From NCBI GenBank assembly GCA_025359915.1, contig JANYDE010000140.1, forward strand, positions 25,258 through 89,257: a stretch of 64,000 bases of DNA, read 5' to 3'. A program made the translations under genes and the position numbers. The DNA is from Chamaesiphon sp. 336R_metabinner_41. Its GTDB lineage: Bacteria > Cyanobacteriota > Cyanobacteriia > Cyanobacteriales > Chamaesiphonaceae. The notes beneath the pieces are model-generated. The model was not told where the DNA came from and made no database searches. It saw only the letters and a list, made by a program, of their open reading frames with translations. Positions within the stretch are counted from its first letter, which is position 1. The number at the start of each line of letters is the position of its first letter. Shown piece by piece: positions 6,972 through 15,035 of this stretch.

Positions 6972-8408
6972 TCAATTAATCTTAAACCGATCTTTGGCAC
7001 TAGTAAATGCTTCGGACATCACTGATTGAATTTGTTGCGGATCGGGTTTTTTGCCACCCATTAAATCGCCAAAATAAACACAAGCACCTTCCCCTAAGGC
7101 TACCGTATATGCAGCCGCCCAAGAAGCCGAAATCACACTACCAAAACCAGGGATAAATTTAATCAATTGTCGTGCGACTAATTGCGCAACGAAACCACCT
7201 GCAATCGCACTGATGACTCCCCCAGCTTGAGATCGAGTCAATGTTTGACCATATAATTTACCGAGTAGTCCCACCATCGAAACTTGAATAGCGGTGAGTA
7301 CGGGCAAATCGGCGAAGGGTAAGGGAATTGCGGCAACTGTACCTGCGGCGATCGAGAAGGGTAAGATATAGCGACGAGCAACATCGCGATAGATATCGCC
7401 GAGCTTGTCACTGGATTTTCCGTGCGCCGATGAAGTGCCAGTTTCGAGTAATTGAGACATCGCTCTAGCTTCAGCTTCAGGAAGCAGATCTGCTAAAGTC
7501 GCCCGCATCGTCTCTAAGCCATAAAATTCGGGCGTGTAGCCGTCATCTGCCAATGTGAAGTCAATCATCACAGATCGATCGAACAGTCCTGCAAATGCCT
7601 CCTGGATGGCTGTGAAGGCTCGATCTACTGCTGCGACGCTCGTCGGCTGTTCGGGATGATCGATTTGACTGGCTGGATAAATTTCGTGCAAACAAGTAAC
7701 TGCTAATAAACAGGGAATTTGCGGGTATTTTTGCCGCAATTGTGTGGCAATTTGACGTAGGGTATCGATCGCAAAATCATTGATTTTGACTGCGAGGATA
7801 ATAATGCGCGGACGGCTGGTTTCCGCCTCCAGATCGCCGACTAGCTCCTGAATCAGACTATTGGTATCTCGATCTATATCACCTAATCCGACGGTATCAG
7901 TAAATACTAATAATGGTAGTTCTTTGGAAGGATAATCATAGCGGGTAGTTGATTGAGTATGAGGTCGAAACCCCTGTCCGACAATTTCCGCCGATACACC
8001 TGTCAATCCCCTGACAATCGAGCTTTTGCCTGCTTGGGGTTTGCCGATTAGCAACGCTTCGGTGGTCGGTAATTGAGCGCGAACACTAGCTAAAATCTCG
8101 GCTATTTGAGTTTCATCCACACTAAACCACTTACTGACTGTCTCTGCTGCTTTATCTACAGGCAAAATTTGCATCACTCGATCTGTTGTCGTGTGCCAGC
8201 CATCAGACAGGCGATCTGTCCACGAATCATGTTTTGACTCGGTTTGATCTGGATCTGGAGGTGCGTTCGATGAGGATTCTGGTGGTTGTGGCACGATCTT
8301 GTGGAGAATGACTGCGCTAATTACAATTTCAATTATCGAACACTCGCTCGATCGATGGTGGTGTGGTATTGCGGTAGTAGTTACCCTTCCCAGTGTCCAA
8401 TTAGACAA
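6972..8408 (-). CDS. GTPase with C-terminal DUF697-like membrane domain
   Basis: This protein has up to 478 residues. A P-loop 'GKPQAGKSSIV' (about 120) and a G3-like 'TDTVGLGD' (about 170) define a TRAFAC-type GTPase. The expected NKxD G4 motif is replaced by 'AVTCLHE'. The C-terminal third is hydrophobic, with Gly/Ala-rich helices ('LPFADLPVLTAIQVSMVG', 'GGVISAIAGGFVAQLVA') typical of DUF697/YcjF-like domains that associate with membranes. The start is uncertain: the frame opens at a TTG at 8408, but the first ~45 residues look uncoded and a GTG near residue 39 or a later codon is possible. It is convergent with the HupE-like gene. Confidence 0.75.
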   Translation of the reverse strand: MSNWTLGRVTTTAIPHHHRSSECSIIEIVISAVILHKIVPQPPESSSNAPPDPDQTESKHDSWTDRLSDGWHTTTDRVMQILPVDKAAETVSKWFSVDETQIAEILASVRAQLPTTEALLIGKPQAGKSSIVRGLTGVSAEIVGQGFRPHTQSTTRYDYPSKELPLLVFTDTVGLGDIDRDTNSLIQELVGDLEAETSRPRIIILAVKINDFAIDTLRQIATQLRQKYPQIPCLLAVTCLHEIYPASQIDHPEQPTSVAAVDRAFTAIQEAFAGLFDRSVMIDFTLADDGYTPEFYGLETMRATLADLLPEAEARAMSQLLETGTSSAHGKSSDKLGDIYRDVARRYILPFSIAAGTVAAIPLPFADLPVLTAIQVSMVGLLGKLYGQTLTRSQAGGVISAIAGGFVAQLVARQLIKFIPGFGSVISASWAAAYTVALGEGACVYFGDLMGGKKPDPQQIQSVMSEAFTSAKDRFKIN

Positions 8409-8517
8409 TTACCTATTACCTATTCAATAGGCGGGAAGAGAGAGTAAATCGATCGAAAGGGCACCCCCTCCAGATAGCTTGTAGTGATGCCCCAAATTTA
8501 CACTTATTGACAATAAT

Positions 8518-9681
8518 TTACAAACTGACCGAAGCTGGGATCTTAACACTAGCAGCGTTGCGCACTTGGAGAATAGTTTGAATCACCCGATTCAAATCTT
8601 CATCGGTTAAATTAGATCCAGAAGGTAAACAGAGTCCTCGATCGAATAAATCTTCCGAAACTTCACCCCCAAAACATTCATACTCACTAAATACAGGTTG
8701 GAGGTGTAATGGCTTCCAAACTGGACGAGCTTCAATCTGCGCCTCCGCCAATGCTAATCTTACCTGTTCGCGGTCGGTACCAAAAGCCACTGGGTCGATC
8801 GTCAGACAAGTCAACCAACGGGTAGCATTCCCCCAAGGAGCTTCCGGCATAAATTCAATACCAGGAATCTGACCCAGAGCTTGCTCATAAACTTCACAAT
8901 TGCGCCGTCTGGCAGCAACTCGATCTTTGAGTACCATCAATTGTCCCCGTCCGATTCCAGCTAAAACGTTGCTCAGACGGTAGTTGTAGCCGATTTCTGA
9001 GTGTTGATAGTGGGGCGCAGGATCGCGAGACTGAGTTGCCCAGAATCGGGCTTTAGAAGTCAATGCAGCATCATCAGACACTAGCATTCCACCACCGGAA
9101 GTCGTAATAATTTTGTTGCCATTAAAGGAGAAAATCCCAATCTTCCCAAAGGTACCAGGTGAACGGCCTTTATAAGTCGCACCCAAAGCCTCTGCCGCAT
9201 CTTCAATCATTGGTACACCATAGTGTTCGCAAGCTTTGAGAATCGGATCGATATCAGCACTTTGGCCGTATAGATGCACGAGGATTACTGCTTTTGGCAA
9301 TTTACCCAATTTTGCTTTTTGTTCCAGTGCTGCTTCCAGGAGATGGGGATCCATATTCCAAGACAACCTGTCACTATCGATAAAAACAGGTGTTGCACCC
9401 AAATAAGCAATTGGATTTGCACTAGCCGAAAAAGTCAAGCTAGAACAAAATACCTCATCTCCAACCCCGACACCAACCAGTTTTAGAGCTAGATGTAGTG
9501 CAGCCGTACCAGAGCTAACCGCCGCCGCATGACCAGAACCGACGGTTTTGCAAAATTCTTGCTCGAAGGCATCAACATGGGGACCAATTGGTGCAATCCA
9601 ATTAGTTTCAAAGGCTTCTGTCACGAATTGATATTCGCGATCGCCCATATGCGGGGTTGAAAGTAAAATGGGTTTTGTCAT
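8518..9681 (-). CDS. DegT/DnrJ/EryC1/StrS-family PLP aminotransferase
   Basis: I place the start at the ATG at 9681 ('MTKPILLSTPHMGDREY'), giving about 387 residues; the frame extends to a TTG at 9786 but that leader is atypical. Recognisable family features include 'NWIAPIGPHVDAFE' near the N-terminus, 'VSSGTAALHLAL', 'IEDAAEALGATY', and the PLP-lysine segment 'SFNGNKIITTSGGGM'. These enzymes aminate keto-sugars for LPS, capsule or S-layer glycans. The gene is last in an apparent minus-strand series after a FemAB-like protein and a methyltransferase, which supports a surface-polysaccharide role. The substrate cannot be inferred. Confidence 0.9.
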   Translation of the reverse strand: MTKPILLSTPHMGDREYQFVTEAFETNWIAPIGPHVDAFEQEFCKTVGSGHAAAVSSGTAALHLALKLVGVGVGDEVFCSSLTFSASANPIAYLGATPVFIDSDRLSWNMDPHLLEAALEQKAKLGKLPKAVILVHLYGQSADIDPILKACEHYGVPMIEDAAEALGATYKGRSPGTFGKIGIFSFNGNKIITTSGGGMLVSDDAALTSKARFWATQSRDPAPHYQHSEIGYNYRLSNVLAGIGRGQLMVLKDRVAARRRNCEVYEQALGQIPGIEFMPEAPWGNATRWLTCLTIDPVAFGTDREQVRLALAEAQIEARPVWKPLHLQPVFSEYECFGGEVSEDLFDRGLCLPSGSNLTDEDLNRVIQTILQVRNAASVKIPASVSL

Positions 9682-9821
9682 TGCCAGAAATATTATGAGT
9701 AGATGGAGATCGAGCAAAGTTACTCTAGGCTGCGCTGAATCTCTAGGTTCAATTATACCCAAATCGATTTCAATTTCGATCAACAAGCGGAGTCATTGAT
9801 TTCGTATCCCCAGACTAGCTT

Positions 9822-10592
9822 CTACTTCCTCACTACAATATACAGCATCCCCGAAATCTTTTCACTGAATAATTCTCGATCGGTCGTTTTGAGACTATCC
9901 GTGCTAATTTGAGCATCGGTGCCAATTGATACAATTTCAAAACCGACTGATTTTAACAGCTCGTAAATTTCGGTGACTCGATACCAATAGGTAAATGGGG
10001 GTCGATCGAGAATCGCATTAAAATTAAACTTACCACCTAAGATCAACCACGGTAAATATTGAATACGGAGATCGTCTCCACGTAATCTACGCAGTATTGC
10101 CAGATATTTGAAATAAGCTCGATAGATTGCTTGCGAACTTCTAGACTCAAAGCTCAAAAATGAAAATAAGCCAATACCACCTGGTTTGAGAATGCGATAA
10201 GATTCGTGCAATGCTTTTAATCGATCTTCTTGATTTTCGATCAAGCAAATAATTTGTTGTAAATAGACAATCTGCTCGTAGCTATTATCTGGATAGGTTA
10301 GTTCGATCGCATCTTGAACCTGAAAATCAATCGTCCGTTCTGGATCTCGCTCGATTGCTTTGTCGATCAGTGTGGGGACATAATCAAAGCCAGCTAGTGA
10401 TGTAAATCCTAACTCCTGCATTCGCAGCAAGATTCTACCACCGTTTGTCCCAGCTTCAACGATACCAAGTGTGGGATTGAGATATTTTTTGATTAAATAC
10501 TCTTCTGCTGGCATTAATTCCTCTCGATCGAGCCAAGTAGAAAATTCTACGCCGCTATATAAGTCTTTATTGTTGGTACTGGGCAATGACAT
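9822..10592 (-). CDS. Class I SAM-dependent methyltransferase
   Basis: This 256-residue protein has a Rossmann-type methyltransferase core: motif I 'GIVEAGTNGGRILL' (about 43-56), motif II around 'IDFQVQDAIEL', and 'SYRILKPGGIGLFSF' (post-motif III). The C-terminal part ('RPPFTYWYRVTEIYELL') is likely substrate-specific. It lies between the FemAB-like gene (73 bp upstream) and the DegT aminotransferase gene. A small-molecule or sugar methyltransferase of a surface-glycan pathway is the most likely role. The acceptor is unknown. Confidence 0.8.
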   Translation of the reverse strand: MSLPSTNNKDLYSGVEFSTWLDREELMPAEEYLIKKYLNPTLGIVEAGTNGGRILLRMQELGFTSLAGFDYVPTLIDKAIERDPERTIDFQVQDAIELTYPDNSYEQIVYLQQIICLIENQEDRLKALHESYRILKPGGIGLFSFLSFESRSSQAIYRAYFKYLAILRRLRGDDLRIQYLPWLILGGKFNFNAILDRPPFTYWYRVTEIYELLKSVGFEIVSIGTDAQISTDSLKTTDRELFSEKISGMLYIVVRK

Positions 10593-10665
10593 ATTTTAAA
10601 ATCAGATAGTTATATATTTGATCGAATCGAACAGTGTGTTCGGAGATTATTAATACAGATTTGAT

Positions 10666-11775
10666 TTAAGCTGAACGATATGCAGGGAAAAAAGATGTAT
10701 TTTCTAACTCAGTTGCTGATACTCCCAAAAACTTTGCCCTATCATGGGTGAGGCGAGTATAATTCTCTCGATCGACAACTGTTTTAATAGTTACAAAAGG
10801 TTTGAATTCATCAGAGAATCCAGACTTGAAATGATATAGTGAGTCATGACTGCCACCAAGTCCACCGCCTAAGTTCAAATATTTATTATCTCGCTGCTTT
10901 GCCCACTCAATAATATGTTTAAACATAATCGTTGCTGGTGATTGCCGTAAAAATTCTGTTCTAGTTCCACCTAAATGATATTGCACTATACCGCTCAGTT
11001 CCGTAATCAGACTAGTCGCAACAACCTGTCCATCTAGCTCAACCACACATATTTTGATTTTATTTCCTAAGATTTGAGATAGGCTTTTAAAGTAATTCAT
11101 CGTGAAGTAATAAGCATCTGTTGCATGTACTCTATCCATAGTTTCTCGATAGATATCGATAAATATATCTAGATATTCATCCATCGATCCTATTTTTACT
11201 ACAAAACCAGCCCTAGTTAATTTATTGATCTTAGTCCGGTGATTTGCTCTAATTTGTTGCCAAATATCTCGAATATCTTTGGTCAGATCGCAAGTCACCA
11301 CATCTCCTTGCTTACAAAAAATAAACTTACGATCTGAACTTAAGTTATCAATACAACTATTCAGAATTGGGTGCAGTCTGATGAAGGCAGCACAAATATT
11401 TTTAGCTTGCCAACAATTAGCTGTTAAATTCAAACATTTTGTGATGAATTCAGGATGTTGTCCTGCTCGATTGACGATGATCCCAGGATAACCATATGGC
11501 GAGATGACATCATAAATTTGGTCAACTCCATAATTAGTTGAGATTAACATCTGCGAGCAATCTCTCACCAGATACGGCAGGAAAAACACTTTTTCGCCTT
11601 CCTTGATAATAACAGCTTCAGGAATAGCATTATATCTTTTTGCTTCTAATTCTAAATATCCAGGTAAATGGTAAAAATCATGTGGAACAGTATCTAAAAA
11701 TTCTTGCCAGAGGGAGTCTGTTGGTGAAGTAACTCGAACAATTATGGAATTTTGTCGTAGTGTTGAACCAATCAT
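10666..11775 (-). CDS. FemAB/GNAT-fold acyl- or peptidyltransferase-like protein
   Basis: This 369-residue protein resembles the FemAB-like/BioF2-like GNAT group. It has an N-terminal half with 'FYHLPGYLELEAKRYNA' and 'SPYGYPGIIV'. In the C-terminal acetyltransferase fold are 'VVATSLITELSGIVQYHLGG', 'SPATIMFKHIIEWAKQR' and 'YLNLGGGLGGSHDSLYHFKS'. Such proteins transfer amino acids or acyl groups to peptidoglycan or exopolysaccharide precursors. It is first in the series with the methyltransferase and DegT genes, which agrees with modification of a surface sugar. The exact donor and acceptor cannot be read from sequence. Confidence 0.75.
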   Translation of the reverse strand: MIGSTLRQNSIIVRVTSPTDSLWQEFLDTVPHDFYHLPGYLELEAKRYNAIPEAVIIKEGEKVFFLPYLVRDCSQMLISTNYGVDQIYDVISPYGYPGIIVNRAGQHPEFITKCLNLTANCWQAKNICAAFIRLHPILNSCIDNLSSDRKFIFCKQGDVVTCDLTKDIRDIWQQIRANHRTKINKLTRAGFVVKIGSMDEYLDIFIDIYRETMDRVHATDAYYFTMNYFKSLSQILGNKIKICVVELDGQVVATSLITELSGIVQYHLGGTRTEFLRQSPATIMFKHIIEWAKQRDNKYLNLGGGLGGSHDSLYHFKSGFSDEFKPFVTIKTVVDRENYTRLTHDRAKFLGVSATELENTSFFPAYRSA

Positions 11776-12130
11776 CCTATTAATCCCCTTGCTTTTGCTG
11801 TTAAACTTGCCACCTGAATCCAGAATTAAGACGTTACCTGAAATGCCGATCCAATCCGATTGACAATTATTTGCGATCAGACTCTATTGAAAATACATGT
11901 TCTGATTCTAAATTGAGAAGATCGATATTAAATTTCTAAACACTACAAAATGGTGCGAAGAATAAAAAGTAACATTCAAATTTAGATTGATAACAATCTA
12001 GAGATTATAGATATTTTCTAGAACCTAACTCAATTATGACATTACACTTACTGACATCACATCAGCTATTTGTACGAGAACTGTAATTATTTATTTTCGC
12101 ACTGGACGGGGATTTAAGATCTGGCAATCG
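11776..12130. other. AT-rich gene-free spacer
   Basis: The 355-bp region between two minus-strand genes is strongly AT-rich and has no convincing ORF, tRNA or hairpin terminator. It presumably holds the promoter of the FemAB-like gene and the 3' end of the alpha/beta-hydrolase transcript. A loose TCTAGA...TCTAGA inverted motif near 11998-12022 is the only structure seen. Confidence 0.6.
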
Positions 12131-13045
12131 TTAAGATTTGATTAAGAATGGCAAAATTTCGGCAGACAATTCGATCGGATATTCTTCGTGCAATCCTAAG
12201 GTTCCAGGTAAAGTACAGCTAATGATGTTGGAAACTTCTGCTAGCGCGAACATTTCAGCTTTCGATTTGGGTGGGCTACTTTCACCGATCGCAACCATCA
12301 CAGGTATACTTAGAGATTGAAGATCGGCGATCGCCTCAGATCGATCGAGATAAGGATCGAGTCCCCCAGTGACAAAAGCTCCAGCCCCAAATCTCGCTCC
12401 AGGCTGTTGAGTCAATGCTCGTTTTTGCTGGAGTAATTCGGGAGTCAATTTATTCGCATCAGCATAAACATGTCGCCGATACATAAAGGCGAGAAAGCTA
12501 GGCGTAGTATTTAGTTGGTACAAAAATTGACCGAGAATCGGTGTGCGAATTAGATCGCGCACCACTTTTAACCACGGCTTTTGTCCCCGTGCCATCGTCG
12601 GTAATGGCCCGCGCCAGGTAGGAGCGACTAAAATTAACTTGGATACCGAATCGGGTACGCTAGCGGCGAAATTTAGGGCATATCCGGCAGCATGTCCAGC
12701 GGCGATGATAATAACTGGCGAACTGAGATACATATCTCGCACAAAATCTACTAGAAATTGGCGATAGAGTGGCGGTGAATAGTCAAGTTTCGATCGACTA
12801 GAGTCCCCAAAGCCAGGAAAATCAACAGTAGTAATTTGGAAATTTGATCGCAAATAACTTGCTAACTCAGACATTTCACTACGGCTAGAAACCGTACTAA
12901 AAGATGGTAATAGCAGCATAGGTGCTCCGACACCATCAGTTTCATAGGCAATGGTTATTGATTGCTCTTGCCAGCTCCATTGATATTTAGAGATGATAGG
13001 GGCTATAACTGGAGATTCACTACTAGCAAGATTAGCCATTAACAA
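12131..13045 (-). CDS. Alpha/beta-hydrolase-fold protein lacking the nucleophile serine
   Basis: This 304-residue protein has the alpha/beta-hydrolase layout: 'GAPMLLLPSFSTVSSRSEM' (oxyanion-region loop), 'TVDFPGFGDSSR', the elbow and a C-terminal 'GLHEEYP' that could supply the His. At the nucleophile elbow the usual GxSxG reads G-H-A-A-G, with a clear GCT alanine codon, so the family's catalytic Ser is missing. It is last in an apparent operon behind cytochrome b561 (41 bp gap) and a Rieske oxygenase. It may be a non-hydrolytic binding protein, or an enzyme with another chemistry as in cofactor-less dioxygenases or lyases of this fold. Confidence 0.75.
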   Translation of the reverse strand: MLMANLASSESPVIAPIISKYQWSWQEQSITIAYETDGVGAPMLLLPSFSTVSSRSEMSELASYLRSNFQITTVDFPGFGDSSRSKLDYSPPLYRQFLVDFVRDMYLSSPVIIIAAGHAAGYALNFAASVPDSVSKLILVAPTWRGPLPTMARGQKPWLKVVRDLIRTPILGQFLYQLNTTPSFLAFMYRRHVYADANKLTPELLQQKRALTQQPGARFGAGAFVTGGLDPYLDRSEAIADLQSLSIPVMVAIGESSPPKSKAEMFALAEVSNIISCTLPGTLGLHEEYPIELSAEILPFLIKS

Positions 13046-13086
13046 CTACCTCAAAAATCAGTAATATCGAAAAAAATTTCTCTCAA

Positions 13087-13659
13087 CTATACTTTTTGGC
13101 CTAACTTCAGCCCCCAAGCATAGAATCTCCGCCCATTAGCTCTCACTACTTTATGTTGACATATAAAGTGAATGAAGACTAGTATTGCAAAAGTTTTTGA
13201 GGTACGACTATGAGCTGCGGCAGCTTGAGCGGCAGCTTCCGAATTTACGGGAAATATATCTGGCATGGGGATCCCAAATAAACTGACATTATTTGCATGG
13301 TAAGCATTTGATAACCAGTAACCACTTAGTGGCACTGCCAACATCATTAGATATAAAACTGTATGCAAAGCTGTCTTGAAATACCAATTCCCAGTTAGTT
13401 TTGGTAGATGTTTACTGTATTTCTTTCCCCATACTCTCAGTAATAGCCAGATACGCCAACCGAGCAAGAGCAGTACTATCACCCCAACTGATTTATGAGC
13501 TGCCACTAAGAGTTCGTGGTAGCTGACTTTGCCCTGAAGCTCTGCCATCATCTTGCCACTAGCGAGCAAAATTAAATAACAGATTGCCATCCACCAATGC
13601 ATAGACATCAATTGCTTGAAAACAGAATTTAGTCGGGGTTTTGTTGCTGGTGATGACAT
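13087..13659 (-). CDS. Cytochrome b561-type membrane protein
   Basis: This 190-residue protein has four predicted membrane helices and the histidines of a di-heme b561 (bacterial YodB-like, N-terminal of formate-dehydrogenase-gamma-like) fold: 'SMHWWMAICYLILL', 'HELLVAAHKSVGVIVLL', 'TALHTVLYLMMLAVPLSGYW' and 'LVFIHFICQHKVV'. The protein would move electrons between quinol or another donor and an acceptor within the membrane. It sits between the Rieske oxygenase gene (45 bp upstream) and the hydrolase gene, so it may serve as the electron partner of the oxygenase; that link is inference from context. Confidence 0.85.
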   Translation of the reverse strand: MSSPATKPRLNSVFKQLMSMHWWMAICYLILLASGKMMAELQGKVSYHELLVAAHKSVGVIVLLLLGWRIWLLLRVWGKKYSKHLPKLTGNWYFKTALHTVLYLMMLAVPLSGYWLSNAYHANNVSLFGIPMPDIFPVNSEAAAQAAAAHSRTSKTFAILVFIHFICQHKVVRANGRRFYAWGLKLGQKV

Positions 13660-13667
13660 CTAGGAAT

Positions 13668-13692
13668 AATTGATAATTGATAATTGATAATT
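13668..13692. repeat. TTGATAA heptamer tandem repeat
   Basis: About 3.5 head-to-tail copies of the 7-mer TTGATAA lie between the Rieske and cytochrome b561 genes, one of many heptamer arrays in this window. Confidence 0.85.
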
Positions 13693-13704
13693 CCTATTTA
13701 TTAA

Positions 13705-14880
13705 TTAATCGTTGTGGGCGTGTTCAAATTCATAGACGTAGAATAATTCGATGAGTTTGTGGATACCATAACCTAAAGCTGTTAAACCTAATCCGATCGA
13801 TACTCGCCCCACAAAAGCGATGGAAATTAGATTGGTTTGGTACGATAGGGCGATAGATTGAGATTCTAGCAAAATGGCGATCGTCAACACCACAATGGCT
13901 AATCCATAGCTACCAGCTCGTGCCCAGCGCAGCCGTTGCAGTGCAGTTTGACAATATTGACAATAGACAGTGTGAGTGTGCCAGACATCGAATAACACCC
14001 GTTTATCTCGCTCTACAGGCGGCAAATCGGAGTCACAACCATCATCCCAATCAACACCACCACCAGCTCGATATTCGAGCCACTGACGGAAGGTGATAAT
14101 CATTTTATCTTGGGGATTGGGCGTATATACGGCACTTAACCAGCGATCTTTGGTGCCAACTACGGAAACCTCATCACCCTGACTAACTCCGAAAGAAAAT
14201 CCCTCTTGAGTCGAAATCTCCCGCAGCCTAGGCATATCATAGTATTTTGCATCTCGATATCGATCGCCGACAATGCCATGATGAGACACTGGAACATGGG
14301 CTGGATCTGCCACATTTTCCATAAAATAATCCCACCCATAGGGCATGTCGCGAATATTCCAGAATAGTTTGACGACTTGATCTGACTTTTCGTCAAGTTC
14401 GGGAATTAATCTCGGCGCACGATTCTTACTCTCAATCGCCCCCTTCTCACCTGATTCCGCCCACACCCATAGTAATCCCTGTGCTGACTGAGTTGGATAA
14501 GCGATCGCACAAGATTTCGGATTGGCGCGATGTTGAGCTTCTATTGCTGGGGTTTGAGATTGGGGAATTTTGGCACAATTACCATCACCATCGAATCGCC
14601 AAGCATGATAAGCACAGAGCAGGATGCCATTAGCCTCGACTCTTCCTTCCGACAACGGCGCGAGCCGATGGGGACAAGCATCGACAAAACACCGCCATTG
14701 CTGATTTCCATCCCGCCACAGGACAACATTTTTCCCCAGTAATTGAAATGCATGGGGTTTCGTCGCATCTAAAAATTCGATAACAGCGACAGGATACCAT
14801 TGCTGCATCCATTGAAATGTCTCAGCTTCGCTGTGGCTATTAGCTTCAGATTTATCAGCAATGATAGAGATAGCTGTCAT
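13705..14880 (-). CDS. Rieske non-heme iron oxygenase, PaO/Tic55-like
   Basis: This 391-residue protein has a Rieske [2Fe-2S] site C69-x-H71 / C89-x2-H92 ('ACPHRLAPL', 'LCAYHAWRF') and a mononuclear iron site with D192, H195 and H200 ('ENVADPAHVPVSHHG'). A redox CxxC sits at 307-310 ('TVYCQYC'), and two C-terminal membrane helices follow (about 318-375). These features define the PaO/CAO/Tic55 group, which acts on chlorophyll catabolites and other ring compounds. Between the iron-site domain and the conserved 'TFRQWLEYRAGGG' block the protein seems about 70-100 residues shorter than typical relatives. It heads an apparent operon with cytochrome b561 and an alpha/beta-hydrolase-like gene. The substrate is unknown. 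Confidence 0.85.
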   Translation of the reverse strand: MTAISIIADKSEANSHSEAETFQWMQQWYPVAVIEFLDATKPHAFQLLGKNVVLWRDGNQQWRCFVDACPHRLAPLSEGRVEANGILLCAYHAWRFDGDGNCAKIPQSQTPAIEAQHRANPKSCAIAYPTQSAQGLLWVWAESGEKGAIESKNRAPRLIPELDEKSDQVVKLFWNIRDMPYGWDYFMENVADPAHVPVSHHGIVGDRYRDAKYYDMPRLREISTQEGFSFGVSQGDEVSVVGTKDRWLSAVYTPNPQDKMIITFRQWLEYRAGGGVDWDDGCDSDLPPVERDKRVLFDVWHTHTVYCQYCQTALQRLRWARAGSYGLAIVVLTIAILLESQSIALSYQTNLISIAFVGRVSIGLGLTALGYGIHKLIELFYVYEFEHAHND

Positions 14881-14980
14881 GTTGAAGGGGATTACTGGCG
14901 AAGTTTACACCCCTATATTGAAACAGATCTGCTAGGTTGGGTCAATCGATTTCGTCAAAAACATAGGACTAGTACTAGCT

Positions 14981-15013
14981 ACAAACCCGACTTTTCCAAA
15001 AAGTCGGGTTTGT
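14981..15013. terminator. Palindromic terminator after htpG
   Basis: The stem ACAAACCCGACTTTT / AAAAAGTCGGGTTTGT matches the palindrome at 557-589 almost exactly. It sits just beyond the htpG stop on the minus strand. Confidence 0.8.
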
Positions 15014-15035
15014 GTCCTCACAAATATGAGGAAAT

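Noticed and set aside
14160..14396. 78-codon frame within the Rieske gene
   Set aside because: It is in another frame of the same strand inside a gene with full catalytic motifs, so it is a shadow; I considered it as a frameshift remnant of the missing segment but the peptide shows no PaO similarity.
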